Assembly (NCBI GenBank): GCA_021848345.1
Contig: JAJZUV010000007.1
Span: 1 to 64,000, forward strand
From: Pseudomonadota bacterium
GTDB taxonomy: Bacteria > Pseudomonadota > Gammaproteobacteria > Burkholderiales > Burkholderiaceae_C
Direction of reading: 5' to 3'
Length of the DNA stretch: 64,000 bases
Shown: positions 20,932-29,477 of the stretch, one piece after another
Numbering within the stretch: the stretch's first letter is position 1
How the letters are laid out: each line of letters begins with the position of its first letter
Notes under the pieces: generated by a model
Told to the model about the DNA's origin: nothing
What the model saw: only the letters and a program-made list of their open reading frames with translations
Databases searched by the model: none
Position numbers and translations under genes: made by a program

Positions 20932-21618
20932 ATGGCGTGGACCCTGCAGGAATTCGACGACCCGCGCGCCCAGGTCCTGGCGCTGGCGCAAGCCGTGGGC
21001 GACGCCCTGGAGCACACGCTGGCCGAACGCGGGCACGCCGTGCTGGCGGTGTCCGGCGGGCGTTCGCCGATTCCCCTGTTCACCCGGTTGCGCGAACTGG
21101 AACTGGATTGGAGCCGGGTCACGCTGACCCTGGTCGACGAGCGCCTGGTGCCCGCCGACCATCCCGACAGCAACGAATCCCTGGTGCGCGAGCATCTGCT
21201 GCAGGGGCGCGCGGCGCGGGCGCGCCTGATCGGCCTGGCGACCGACCCGGCGCTCGACCTGGACGAGTGCGTGCGGCGCGCCAAGGCGGATCTGCCGCAC
21301 GTCGACCTGGCGCTGCTGGGCATGGGCGAGGACGGGCACACGGCCTCGCTGTTTCCCGGCGCGCCCGGCATCGACGCCGCGCTCGACCCCGCAGGCCGCG
21401 AGCGCTACGTGGGGGTGATTCCCCCGGCCGCCCCGCACGCGCGCATCAGCATGAGCCTGGCGGCGTTGCTGGATTGCTCGGGCCTGTGGCTCTCCATCGC
21501 GGGACCGGCCAAGCGGCGCGTGTTCGATGCCGCCTGCGCCGATCCGCGCAGCGCCCTGCCGGTGGCGCGCCTTGTGCACCAGGACCGCGTGACGGTGCGC
21601 ACCTACTGGGCCGCATGA
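20932..21618 (+). CDS. pgl: 6-phosphogluconolactonase
   Basis: 228 residues, DevB/NagB-like family. Hydrolyses 6-phosphogluconolactone. Motifs: AVSGGRSPIPLF near residue 45, LVDERLVPADHPDSN, and LLGMGEDGHTASLFPG. ATG at 20932 is five nt after the zwf stop; its stop overlaps the glk start. Confidence 0.95.
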   Translation: MAWTLQEFDDPRAQVLALAQAVGDALEHTLAERGHAVLAVSGGRSPIPLFTRLRELELDWSRVTLTLVDERLVPADHPDSNESLVREHLLQGRAARARLIGLATDPALDLDECVRRAKADLPHVDLALLGMGEDGHTASLFPGAPGIDAALDPAGRERYVGVIPPAAPHARISMSLAALLDCSGLWLSIAGPAKRRVFDAACADPRSALPVARLVHQDRVTVRTYWAA

Positions 21619-22592
21619 TGCCGACCTCCCTGCCCTACCTGCTGGCCGACATCGGCGGCACCAACGCCCGCTTCGCGCTGCAGCAGGACGGACGCATCGG
21701 CGAGATCCGCGTGCTTGCCTGCGCCGACTATCCGAGCCTGCAGGACGCGATGCGCGCCTATCTGCGCACCAGTTCCACCGAGGTTCGCCACGCGGCCATC
21801 GGCATCGCCAACCCGGTCTACACCGACCGGGTGCGCATGACCAACCACCACTGGGAATTCTCCATCGAGGCGCTGCGCCGGGAAATGGGACTGGAGACCT
21901 TCCTGGTCATGAATGACTTCGCCGCCCTGGCGCTGTCGCTGCCCTACCTGCCCGAGCAGGAACTGCGGCGCATCGGCGGCGGCCAGGCCGAGCCGCGCGC
22001 GGCCCGCGGCGTGGTCGGCGCCGGCACGGGACTCGGCGTGGGTGCCCTCGTGGCCGGTGCCGACGGCTCCTGGCAGGCCGTGGCGGGGGAAGGCGGACAC
22101 GTCAGCTTCAGCCCCGTGGACGAGGAGGAGGTCGAGCTCTGGCGCTTCGCCCACGCGCGCTACGGCCACGTATCGGCCGAGCGACTGCTGCAGGGCCGCG
22201 GACTGGAGCTGATTCACGAATGGGTGTGCTCCGGCGCGGGCAGGCCCGGCGCGACGCTGCCCGCGGCGCGCATCACCGAACTGGGGCTGAGCGGCGCCGA
22301 TGCCTCGTGTCGGCGCACCCTGGACGTGTATTGCCGCATCCTCGGCACGGTGGCGGCGAATGTCGCGCTGACCGTGGACGCGCGCGGCGGTCTGTATATT
22401 GGTGGGGGTATCGTCCCCCGCCTGGGCGATTTCGTCGAGCAATCCTCCTTTCGTGCCCGTTTCGAGGACAAGGGGCGGCTGTCCGTGCTGCTCGCGCGCA
22501 TTCCCGTGCTCGTGATCCACAGCCCCTGGCCCGCCTTGATCGGCGCCGGGGTCGGGCTGCGCCAACACCTGGAGCGTCAGCCCCATGCTTGA
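21615..22592 (+). CDS. glk: glucokinase
   Basis: 325 residues, ROK-independent bacterial Glk family. Phosphorylates free glucose with ATP, as expected for an ABC importer that delivers unmodified sugar. LLADIGGTNARFAL (ATP phosphate binding), GIANPV, the catalytic aspartate in VMNDFAALALSLP, GAGTGLGVG and GEGGHVSFSP. The ATG at 21615 overlaps the pgl stop as ATGA; a second in-frame ATG follows at once. Ends eight nt inside hexR. Confidence 0.96.
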   Translation: MMPTSLPYLLADIGGTNARFALQQDGRIGEIRVLACADYPSLQDAMRAYLRTSSTEVRHAAIGIANPVYTDRVRMTNHHWEFSIEALRREMGLETFLVMNDFAALALSLPYLPEQELRRIGGGQAEPRAARGVVGAGTGLGVGALVAGADGSWQAVAGEGGHVSFSPVDEEEVELWRFAHARYGHVSAERLLQGRGLELIHEWVCSGAGRPGATLPAARITELGLSGADASCRRTLDVYCRILGTVAANVALTVDARGGLYIGGGIVPRLGDFVEQSSFRARFEDKGRLSVLLARIPVLVIHSPWPALIGAGVGLRQHLERQPHA

Positions 22593-23433
22593 ACGTATTC
22601 GCGACCAGTACGCACAGCTGTCCGCCGCCGAGCGCAAGGTGGCCGACGAGTTGCTGCAGCATCCGAACGACTTCGTGCGCGCCGCGGTGGCCGACATCGC
22701 GCGCACCGCGGGAGTCAGCCAGCCGACGGTGATCCGGTTCGCGCGATCGGTGGGCTGCACGGGTCTGCAGGAGCTCAAGCTCAAGCTGGCCGGCAGCCTG
22801 GTCAGCGGCGTTCCCTACGTGCACGCGGACGTCACCGCCGGAGACAGCATCGCGGAGGTCTCGGCGAAGATCTTCGACAACGTGATCTCGGCGCTAATCA
22901 AGTGCCGCAACGAGGTCAGCCCGCAAAGCATCGAGGATGCGGTGGACCTGATCGCCCAGGCGCGACGCCTGGAGTTCTACGGTCTCGGCAATTCGGGAAT
23001 CATCGCCGCCGACGCCCAGCACAAGTTCTTCCGCTTCGACATTCCCACCGTGGCCTATTCGGACCCCCACATCCAGTCCATGGCCGCGGCGCTGCTCGGG
23101 CCGCGCGACGTGCTGGTGGCGATCTCGAACTCCGGGCGCACCAACGAATTGCTGGACGCCGCCGACATCGCGCTGGGCAACGGCTGCCGGGTGATCGCGC
23201 TGACCTCGCCCGGCTCTCCGCTGGCGCGCATGGCCACGGTGCCAATCTACGCCAACGCACGCGAGGACGCGGAGATCTACAGTCCGATGATCTCGCGCAT
23301 CCTGCACCTGACCCTGATCGACGTGCTGGCGGTCGGCGTCGCGCTCAAGCGCGGCCCGGCGGTGATCCAGCCGCTGGAGCGCACCAAGCAGAGCCTGCGC
23401 ACGCGCAAGCGCGAGGCCGAAGACCCGAGCTGA
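22585..23433 (+). CDS. hexR: HexR-type transcriptional regulator (RpiR family)
   Basis: 282 residues. N-terminal RpiR helix-turn-helix (residues about 1-75, with [20 protein letters not shown]) and C-terminal SIS sugar-phosphate domain (about 120-260, with [20 protein letters not shown] and [14 protein letters not shown]). HexR proteins repress Entner-Doudoroff genes and release DNA on binding KDPG. Overlaps glk by eight nt, so it is made with the pathway it controls. Likely sites: 19267-19281, 19308-19322 and 48362-48376. Confidence 0.9.
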   Translation: MLERIRDQYAQLSAAERKVADELLQHPNDFVRAAVADIARTAGVSQPTVIRFARSVGCTGLQELKLKLAGSLVSGVPYVHADVTAGDSIAEVSAKIFDNVISALIKCRNEVSPQSIEDAVDLIAQARRLEFYGLGNSGIIAADAQHKFFRFDIPTVAYSDPHIQSMAAALLGPRDVLVAISNSGRTNELLDAADIALGNGCRVIALTSPGSPLARMATVPIYANAREDAEIYSPMISRILHLTLIDVLAVGVALKRGPAVIQPLERTKQSLRTRKREAEDPS

Positions 23434-23494
23434 ACCCACCCTGCCCCCACGCGCCGCGGCCCGCGACGCGCGGCGAAACCGCACCGTACCCGCG

Positions 23495-25156
23495 ATGAGC
23501 CAACTGACCGAACTGCCTTCCTGGAAGGCCCTGTGGAGCCATTTCACGCGCGCCCGCGACTGGCACATGCGTGCCCTGTTCGAGGCCGACCCGCAACGCG
23601 CCGAGAAATTCTGGCTGGAGCAAAGCGGCCTGCGCCTGGATTACTCCAAGAACCGCATCACCCACCAGACCATGACCCTGCTGCTGCAGCTGGCACGCGA
23701 GGCGGGGGTTCCCGAGCGCATCCGCGCCATGTTCGCGGGCGAGCGCATCAACACCACCGAGCAACGGGCGGCCTTCCACATCGCACTGCGCAACCGCTCC
23801 GGCCAGCCCATGAGCATCGACGGCGAGGACGTCATGCCCAAGGTGCTGGGGGTGCTCGAGCGCATGGCCCGCTTCTCGGACGCCGTGCGCAACGGCGAGT
23901 GGCTGGGCTACACGCAGCAACCCATCACCGACATCGTCAACATCGGGATCGGCGGCTCCGACCTGGGCTCGCTGATGGTGTGCCAGGCGCTCAAGGCGCA
24001 TGCGCATCCGCGCCTGACCATGCACTTCGTCTCCAACGTCGACAGCTCGCAGCTCAAGGAGACCCTGCGCCGGGTGCACGCCGAGACCACGCTGTTCATC
24101 ATCGAATCCAAGACCTTCACCACCCACGAGACCCTGACCAACGCGCACACGGCACGCGACTGGTTCGTGCACCGGGCCAAGGATCCGTCCGCCGTCGCGC
24201 GCCATTTCGTCGCGGTGTCGACCAACCGCAAGGCGGTGGGCGAGTTCGGCATCGACCCGGCCAACATGTTCGAGTTCTGGGACTGGGTGGGCGGGCGCTA
24301 CAGCCTGTGGTCGGCCATCGGCCTGCCCATCATGCTGTACATCGGGGAGAAGAACTTCCTGGAGCTGCTGGCCGGCGCCCACAGCATGGACCAGCACTTC
24401 CGCGACACGCCGCTGGAGAACAACCTTCCCGTGGTGCTGGGGCTGCTGGGCATCTGGTACATCAACTTCTTCGGCGCCGGCAGCCACGTGATCGCGCCCT
24501 ACGACCAGTACCTGCACCGCCTGCCCGCATTCATCCAGCAGCTGGACATGGAGTCCAACGGCAAGCGCACCACCCTGGACGGCCGGCTGGTGGACTACGA
24601 GACCGCCCCGATCATCTGGGGCGAGACCGGAATCAACGGCCAGCACGCGTTCTTCCAGCTGCTGCACCAGGGCACCCACATCTCGCCCATCGACTTCATC
24701 GCGTCGCTCGACGGCCGCGGCTCGCTGCCCGGGCACCACGAGATCCTGATGGCCAACATGTTCGCGCAGTCCGAGGCCTTCATGCGCGGGCGCAACGCCG
24801 ACGAGGTACGCGCCGAGCTGCAGGCGCAGGGGCTGGACGCGGCCGCCATCGAGCGTCTGCTGCCCTACAAGGTGTTCGACGGCAACCGCCCCAGCAACAC
24901 CCTGCTGCTCGAGCGCCTGGACCCCTTCTGCCTGGGCGCGCTGGTCGCGCTGTACGAGCACAAGATCTTCGTGCAGGGCATCGTGTGGGACATCAACTCC
25001 TTCGACCAGTGGGGCGTCGAGCTGGGCAAGCAGCTCGCGCATACCATCCTGGCCGAACTGGAGGGCCGCACGCCGCCGCAACCCCATGACGCGTCGACCC
25101 AGCGCCTGATCCAGCTGTACCTGCAGAGCAACCGCGACCCTCGGACCGCGGCCTGA
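23495..25156 (+). CDS. pgi: glucose-6-phosphate isomerase
   Basis: 553 residues, normal for bacterial Pgi. Interconverts glucose-6-phosphate and fructose-6-phosphate. Signatures: the first SIS-like block [13 protein letters not shown], the [10 protein letters not shown] and [13 protein letters not shown] regions, [14 protein letters not shown], and [13 protein letters not shown], with the catalytic lysine near the C-terminus in [14 protein letters not shown]. Sixty-one nt follow hexR. It brings fructose-6-phosphate from the downstream kinase back into the zwf route. Confidence 0.97.
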   Translation: MSQLTELPSWKALWSHFTRARDWHMRALFEADPQRAEKFWLEQSGLRLDYSKNRITHQTMTLLLQLAREAGVPERIRAMFAGERINTTEQRAAFHIALRNRSGQPMSIDGEDVMPKVLGVLERMARFSDAVRNGEWLGYTQQPITDIVNIGIGGSDLGSLMVCQALKAHAHPRLTMHFVSNVDSSQLKETLRRVHAETTLFIIESKTFTTHETLTNAHTARDWFVHRAKDPSAVARHFVAVSTNRKAVGEFGIDPANMFEFWDWVGGRYSLWSAIGLPIMLYIGEKNFLELLAGAHSMDQHFRDTPLENNLPVVLGLLGIWYINFFGAGSHVIAPYDQYLHRLPAFIQQLDMESNGKRTTLDGRLVDYETAPIIWGETGINGQHAFFQLLHQGTHISPIDFIASLDGRGSLPGHHEILMANMFAQSEAFMRGRNADEVRAELQAQGLDAAAIERLLPYKVFDGNRPSNTLLLERLDPFCLGALVALYEHKIFVQGIVWDINSFDQWGVELGKQLAHTILAELEGRTPPQPHDASTQRLIQLYLQSNRDPRTAA

Positions 25157-25186
25157 AAACCCATTTCTCCTTCCAGGAATCGATCG

Positions 25187-26116
25187 ATGTTCGTGGTGTG
25201 CGGTGAAGCCTTGATGGACGTGTTCGGGGTGCGCGACACCCCGGGCGGCATGGACATGGACGCACGCGTCGGCGGCTCGCCGCTGAACGTCGCGCTGGGC
25301 CTGACCCGCCTGGGACAGCGCGCCGCCTTCGTGTGCACCCTGTCCCGGGATTTCCTGGGCGAGCGCATCGTGCGCTTCCTGCAGGACGAGGGCGTGGATC
25401 TTTCCCTGGCGCAGCGCAGCGCCTCGCGCACCACGCTGAGCCTGGTGGGCGTGGATTCGGCGGGCGTTCCCGCCTACTCCTTCTACGGCGAGGGCGCGGC
25501 CGACCGCGAACTGGACCTGCAGACCCTGGGCGAGCTGCCCGAGCAGGTGCGCGCCATCCACCTCGGCTCCTTCGCGGTGGCGGTGCAGCCGGTGGGCACC
25601 GCGCTGCGCCGCCTGGTCGAGCGCGAACGGGAGCGCCGACTGATCGTCTGGGATCCCAACGTCCGGCTCAACGTGCAACCCGAGCTGGCGCCGTGGCGCG
25701 AGCTGCTGGAGTGGATGCTGGCGCGCTGCGACATCGTCAAGATCAGCGACGAGGATCTGCAACTGCTGCTTCCGGGCACGTCCCCCGAGGCCTTCGCGCA
25801 ACGCGCGCAGGCGGCGGGCTGTTCGCTGGTGGTGGTCACGCGCGGCGCGCAGGGCGCCGTCGCCTGGTCGCGCGCCGCGCACGCCGCGGTGCCGGCGCAG
25901 GCCGCCGAGCTGGTCGACACCGTGGGCGCGGGCGACACCTTCCAGGCCGCCATGCTCACCTGGCTGTCCGAGGCCGGCCTGCTCCACAAGGACGCCCCCG
26001 GCGCGCTGGACGCCCAGGCGCTGGGGCGCATGCTCGAATTCGCGGCGCGCGCCGCGGCCATCACCTGCTCCCGGCGCGGCGCCGACCTGCCCCGGCGCGC
26101 CGAACTGCCCCGCTGA
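25187..26116 (+). CDS. PfkB-family sugar kinase, probable fructokinase
   Basis: 309 residues. PfkB signature 1 region GGSPLNVALGLTRLG (residues about 28-42) and signature 2 DTVGAGDTFQAAM with the catalytic aspartate. The start FVVCGEALMDVF is typical of fructokinases and 2-keto-3-deoxygluconokinases. Fructokinase is favoured by position directly after pgi and by the nearby mannose/fructose and polyol genes; KDG kinase is the main alternative. ATG at 25187 with AGGA upstream. Confidence 0.85.
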   Translation: MFVVCGEALMDVFGVRDTPGGMDMDARVGGSPLNVALGLTRLGQRAAFVCTLSRDFLGERIVRFLQDEGVDLSLAQRSASRTTLSLVGVDSAGVPAYSFYGEGAADRELDLQTLGELPEQVRAIHLGSFAVAVQPVGTALRRLVERERERRLIVWDPNVRLNVQPELAPWRELLEWMLARCDIVKISDEDLQLLLPGTSPEAFAQRAQAAGCSLVVVTRGAQGAVAWSRAAHAAVPAQAAELVDTVGAGDTFQAAMLTWLSEAGLLHKDAPGALDAQALGRMLEFAARAAAITCSRRGADLPRRAELPR

Positions 26117-26281
26117 AGCCGGCCGCCGCGACCGATCGCCCTTCCTGGGCCCAGGGCGGCGCCATGGTCACGGCCGTTGCCGTCGCAGCTGTAACCAGTC
26201 GCAACATTCGCCAACGGCCTCCCGAAATCCTCTAGATTCAGACATTCTTGTTGTCGGCAATTCCGGGGATCTCGACAGAAG

Positions 26282-26302
26282 TGCGCATCGACTCGATGCG
26301 CA
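26282..26302 (+). promoter_or_regulatory. 21-bp perfect palindrome before the EAL gene
   Basis: TGCGCATCGA, one C, then its exact complement TCGATGCGCA. It ends 17 nt before the ATG, just upstream of the GAGAGGG ribosome-binding site. It may be an operator or a leader hairpin that controls access to the ribosome-binding site. Confidence 0.55.
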
Positions 26303-26318
26303 ACACCGCGAGAGGGAC

Positions 26319-27500
26319 ATGGCAAACCACCAGCGCTCGGCGGACGACCTGGTCCTGGATGCGTTGCGTTCCATGCGCACCCTTGTCCATATGGAAGTCG
26401 CGTTCATCTCGCAGTTCAAGGATGGACGCCGCATCTTCCGCTACGTGGACCCGCTGGGTGCCGTCGTTCCGCTGCGCGTCGGGGATTCGGATCCGCTGGA
26501 GGAAAGCTACTGTCAGCGGGTCATCGACGGCCGTCTGCCCGAGCTGATCCAGGACGCCATGCAGCATGCCGAAGCGCGCAAGCTTCCGGCAACCGCGGCC
26601 GTGCCGGTCGGCGCGCACCTCAGTGTCCCGATCCGCCTGAGTGACGGCGGCATCTACGGAACCTTCTGCTGCTTCAGCCGAACGGCGGACTTCGCGCTCA
26701 GCGCACGCGACGTCGAGACCATGCGGTGTTTCGCGGACATCACGGCCAAGTTCATCGAACGGCAAGTGGCCGAGGAGAACCGCCGCGAAGTGCTCGTCGC
26801 CCGCCACACGGGGGTGCTGAATGCGGAGCGCTTCGCCATCGTCTATCAGCCCATCGTTCGACTCCTGGACGGCCGGGTCACGGGTTACGAGGCCTTGACG
26901 CGCTTCCTGGCCGAGCCCGTTCGGACTCCCGACCTCTGGTTCGACGAGGCGCAGGAAATCGGCTTGCAGCAGCGCCTCGAACTCGCCGTCATCGACAAGG
27001 CGCTGCGCAACCTTCGTCGCCTTCCCGAGGACAGCTACATCTCCATCAACGCATCGCCGGCCACCGTGTTGAGCGGAGCCCTCGACGCGGCGCTCGCGGG
27101 CCATCCCTGCGAACGCCTGATGCTGGAAGTCACGGAGCATTCCTCCGTGGACGACTATGCCCGGATCGTGCAGGCCCTCGCGCCCTTGCGGCGGCGCGGA
27201 TTGCGGCTTGCCGTGGACGACGCGGGCGCCGGCTTCGCGAGCTTCCGGCACATCCTCGAACTCAAGCCGGACGTCATCAAGCTGGACGTCAGCCTGATCC
27301 GACAGATCGACACCGACACGGGCCATCGCGCGCTGGCCGCCGCGCTTGTCCGGTTCGCGCAGGAGACGAAAAGCGAGGTGGTCGCCGAAGGCGTCGAGTC
27401 CGAAGCCGAACTGGCCATCCTGCGCGACCTGCACGTGGACAAGGCCCAGGGCTATCTGCTCGGCCGCCCCGCTCCGATCGAAAGCTTCCTCCAGGAATGA
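26319..27500 (+). CDS. GAF-EAL c-di-GMP phosphodiesterase
   Basis: 393 residues. Residues about 10-155 form a GAF-like sensor (LSVPIRLSDGGIYGTFCCFS); residues about 165-393 form an EAL domain. Catalytic set intact: E191 in YEALTRF, the asparagine of ISINASP, the glutamate of LEVTEH, the paired aspartates of VDDAGAGF, the lysine of IKLDVSLIR and the glutamate of VAEGVES, then QGYLLGRP. It should degrade cyclic di-GMP to pGpG in response to a ligand of the GAF domain. No GGDEF and no membrane segment. Stands alone; promoter not resolved. Confidence 0.9.
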   Translation: MANHQRSADDLVLDALRSMRTLVHMEVAFISQFKDGRRIFRYVDPLGAVVPLRVGDSDPLEESYCQRVIDGRLPELIQDAMQHAEARKLPATAAVPVGAHLSVPIRLSDGGIYGTFCCFSRTADFALSARDVETMRCFADITAKFIERQVAEENRREVLVARHTGVLNAERFAIVYQPIVRLLDGRVTGYEALTRFLAEPVRTPDLWFDEAQEIGLQQRLELAVIDKALRNLRRLPEDSYISINASPATVLSGALDAALAGHPCERLMLEVTEHSSVDDYARIVQALAPLRRRGLRLAVDDAGAGFASFRHILELKPDVIKLDVSLIRQIDTDTGHRALAAALVRFAQETKSEVVAEGVESEAELAILRDLHVDKAQGYLLGRPAPIESFLQE

Positions 27501-27601
27501 ATGGCCTGAAACGGGGCGCTGGTGTTCGGCCAAAGCGGACGCTCGCCTCTTACCCCGTCCCCATGCCTCGCTCAGGGTGAACCGCGCTGGATGAGGTCGG
27601 T

Positions 27602-27627
27602 GCTACAGTGTGCATATCGTGTAACAC
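27602..27627 (+). promoter_or_regulatory. promoter/operator of the first TA locus
   Basis: GCTACAGTG, ten nt, GTAACAC, then 14 nt to the antitoxin ATG. The same two blocks with the same spacing stand before the decayed antitoxin at 29292, so the segment is a functional control region that was duplicated with the gene. Confidence 0.55.
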
Positions 27628-27641
27628 AAAGGGCCCAGGCG

Positions 27642-27929
27642 ATGAGCGACGCGACCTTCACCTTCAGAGTCGACGACGACTTGAAGAAGCAATTCGCCCT
27701 GGCAGCCAAGGAACGTGATCGCACTGGCGCGCAGTTGCTGCGCGACTTCATGCGCGACTTTGTCCAGCAGCAACAGCGCGCGGCCAAGGAAGACGCGTGG
27801 TTTGTCCACCAGGTTCAAGCAGGCCTCGATTCTGCGAACGCCGGGCGACTGACGCCCAATGATCAAGTTGAAGCGCGGTTTGCTGCGCGTCGAGACGCGA
27901 CTCGGCGACGACTCGAACGCTCCCGTTGA
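27642..27929 (+). CDS. type II antitoxin, RelB/DinJ-StbD-like
   Basis: 95 residues. N-terminal ribbon-helix-helix-like segment TFTFRVDDDLKKQFALAAK, then ERDRTGAQLLRDFMRDFV and a charged C-terminal tail that would wrap the toxin. The frame is open far upstream, but the ATG at 27642 matches family starts and the duplicated copy. Its stop overlaps the toxin ATG as TGATG. Expected to bind its own promoter at 27602-27627. Confidence 0.82.
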   Translation: MSDATFTFRVDDDLKKQFALAAKERDRTGAQLLRDFMRDFVQQQQRAAKEDAWFVHQVQAGLDSANAGRLTPNDQVEARFAARRDATRRRLERSR

Positions 27930-28225
27930 TGGAACTGCGCTGGACTCCCGAGGCCATCGCTGACCGCGAGGCCATCGCTGACCGCGAGTCAATCTACGAG
28001 CATGTCGAGGCCGACAATCCAGCGGCAGCTCTTGCCCTCGACGAACTGTTCGCAGTCTGGGCGGCCAAGTTGATCGACCACCCTGGGCTCGGGCGCGCCG
28101 GGCGGGTCCAGGGCACGCGCGAACTCGTCGCGCATCGAAACTACATCTTGATCTATGACGTGGCTGGTGAGACGGTGCGGTTGCTGCGCGTATTGCACGC
28201 AGCACGACACTGGCCTGCTGAGTAA
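27929..28225 (+). CDS. type II toxin, RelE/ParE family
   Basis: 98 residues. RelE/ParE fold: N-terminal helices, then HPGLGRAGRVQGTRELVAHRNYILIYDV and VRLLRVLHAARHWP, the usual C-terminal strand and basic end. Starts with ATG at 27929, coupled to the antitoxin. An 18-bp tandem duplication (27950-27985) repeats EAIADR in the first helix, lengthening it by six residues relative to the family. Whether the toxin is still active with this insertion is unknown; the reading frame is intact. Confidence 0.8.
   Translation: MELRWTPEAIADREAIADRESIYEHVEADNPAAALALDELFAVWAAKLIDHPGLGRAGRVQGTRELVAHRNYILIYDVAGETVRLLRVLHAARHWPAE
27950..27985 (+). repeat. 18-bp perfect tandem duplication in the toxin gene
   Basis: The 18-bp unit 27950-27967 is repeated exactly at 27968-27985 and encodes EAIADR twice. 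In-frame, within the first helix of the RelE/ParE toxin. The identity of the copies points to a recent slippage event. Confidence 0.9.
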
Positions 28226-28361
28226 ACGGATCGGTCGAAAGGCAGCTCAGGATCGACGCCGGCATCTGATCAGCGCAGGAAGAAGCCGCTAAGCAGACCG
28301 ACAACCTCAGCGACTGCTGAGCACACCATGGCTGTCGCCGACACAGCCCAGGGCCAGTGAC

Positions 28362-28414
28362 CGCTTCGGCCGAGATGAAGACGTCGACGCGGCGGCGGTT
28401 CATCGGCCGAAGCG
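28362..28414. repeat. 12-bp inverted repeat between two TA loci
   Basis: CGCTTCGGCCGA (28362-28373) and TCGGCCGAAGCG (28403-28414) are exact complements, and GATGAA/TTCATC extend the stem after a 2-nt bulge. It lies in the 268-nt gap between convergent TA loci, which otherwise shows no gene. A short CTCAGC/GCTGAG stem is also present nearby. Function unknown; a terminator without T-run or a recombination remnant are possible. Confidence 0.55.
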
Positions 28415-28493
28415 GGTTATCGACGTCGCAGTTGGCCGCGTCCGCAATGCAGCACACCAGGGTCGCCGACATCATCGGCATCATGGGACCACG

Positions 28494-28816
28494 TCAGCGC
28501 TTGTCATCGCGCTGATCGTCGCTCAGACGGTGCTCATAGCCCCGACCGCCGTAGAACACGCCGAGAATGGTCACGACGTGGTCCTCGACAGCGAAGGCGA
28601 TCACAGTGCGCTTGCGATAGTGGGTGATTCGCAGTCCCGGTCGCACGTCGTCGCGACGGGTTCCCCGTGCGGGAAACAGGTTCAGGCTCTCGCAATACGC
28701 GACGATGGCGTCCGTGTAGCGGACCGCAACAGCAGTCGAAGCGGCTGAAGCGATGTATCGGTACAGGTCAACGAGTTGATCCTGCGCCTCGGGGCTGAAA
28801 CGACCCGATGACGCAT
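28494..28816 (-). pseudogene. ParE-type toxin with single-base frameshift
   Basis: From the ATG at 28816, which overlaps the antitoxin stop as TGATG, the frame reads MRHRVV and then loses the family sequence. One frame over, the rest is a clear ParE/RelE toxin (SPEAQDQLVDLYRYIA, LNLFPARGTRRDDVRPGLR, HYRKRTVIAFAVE, VTILGVFYGGRGYE) to the stop at 28494. Adding one T in the run near 28800 would restore RVVFSPEAQ, a standard ParE start, and give 107 residues. No start codon serves the second frame alone. Either a real inactivation or a sequencing error. Confidence 0.8.
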
Positions 28817-29082
28817 CACCCTTTCGCTTGTTCCTCGGCCAGGCGCGCGCGCACCTGTGCGGGCGTCACGGCGCGGCTCGGATCGGCCTTCAGTGCGTCG
28901 TAGGCCGGACCGACTTGCTCCTGCAGCCAGGTCGCGACCGCACGGTCGCGCGCCAGCAGCGCTCGAAGGCCGCCGCGGATCACTTCACTCTCGCTGGCGT
29001 ACTCGCCGGCGCGCACCTTGCCTCTTACCGCTTCCGCCATCTCGGTGGGTAGCGTGATGCTCATCTGCTGGGTCGTCCGCAC
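28816..29082 (-). CDS. type II antitoxin, ParD/CopG family
   Basis: 88 residues. N-terminal ribbon-helix-helix MSITLPTEMAEAVRGKV with GEYASESEVIRGGLRAL, then a C-terminal toxin-binding tail. The GTG at 29082 has AGGGAG five nt upstream and is chosen; the ATG six codons later (MSITLP) has none. Intact although its toxin partner downstream is frameshifted. On the opposite strand from the flanking TA genes. Confidence 0.83.
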   Translation of the reverse strand: MRTTQQMSITLPTEMAEAVRGKVRAGEYASESEVIRGGLRALLARDRAVATWLQEQVGPAYDALKADPSRAVTPAQVRARLAEEQAKG

Positions 29083-29251
29083 GGCAACTCCCTACGCATA
29101 AGTAGGATTCAATCCTGCTCGAAAAACACCTTCGACAACTTGTCCGCAAGCGACATAGGGTTCAACTTCCCTTTGCGGTTCACCAGCGCCGGTTGTTCGC
29201 GTCTCACGTTCGTCCTGGTCGGCGCGCCGTGAACAAAGGCTGGGCGTCAGC

Positions 29252-29277
29252 GCTACAGTGCACGCGTCGAGTAACAC
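29252..29277 (+). promoter_or_regulatory. duplicated TA control region (relict)
   Basis: GCTACAGTG-N10-GTAACAC with the same spacing, and the same 14-nt distance to ATG, as at 27602-27627. The ten middle bases differ. Still potentially bound by the antitoxin of the first locus. Confidence 0.5.
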
Positions 29278-29291
29278 GAGTGATCCACGGC

Positions 29292-29477
29292 ATGGGCGAA
29301 GCGAGCTTCACGTTCGAAGTCAACGATGCGTTGAACCAACATTGCGCGATGGCGGCCAGGATCAGGTCGAGACGGACCATTCCGCGGAAGCTTTCCCCCG
29401 CGATGAACGGTTCCTGTTCCACGCCGCACGACGCCGGCCGGGCGCAGCCCGAAGTGCAAACCTGCCCCTCCAGATGA
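29292..29477 (+). pseudogene. decayed duplicate of the RelB/DinJ-like antitoxin
   Basis: The first 22 codons (MGEASFTFEVNDALNQHCAMAA) align without gaps to the antitoxin at 27642 at both DNA and protein level. After that the frame is lost; a later segment (DERFLFH, from about 29402, in another frame) matches EDAWFVH of the intact gene, so a net loss of about 37 nt lies between. No toxin follows; the next gene is an oxidoreductase. The open frame of 61 codons remaining is not expected to give a working antitoxin. Confidence 0.75.

Noticed and set aside
23345-25987. 880-codon minus-strand open frame antisense to pgi and the sugar kinase
   Set aside because: Shadow of two firmly identified genes; no start signal or recognisable domain.
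28362-28430. Integron attC-like site
   Set aside because: The inverted repeat lacks proper core sites (no GTTRRRY/RYYYAAC pair at the ends) and there is no integrase.
28530-28748. 72-codon plus-strand frame
   Set aside because: Antisense to the ParE toxin remnant, which has clear family similarity.
28494-28816. Alternative start giving an intact ParE toxin
   Set aside because: The toxin frame has no ATG, GTG or TTG between the antitoxin stop and the first conserved helix.
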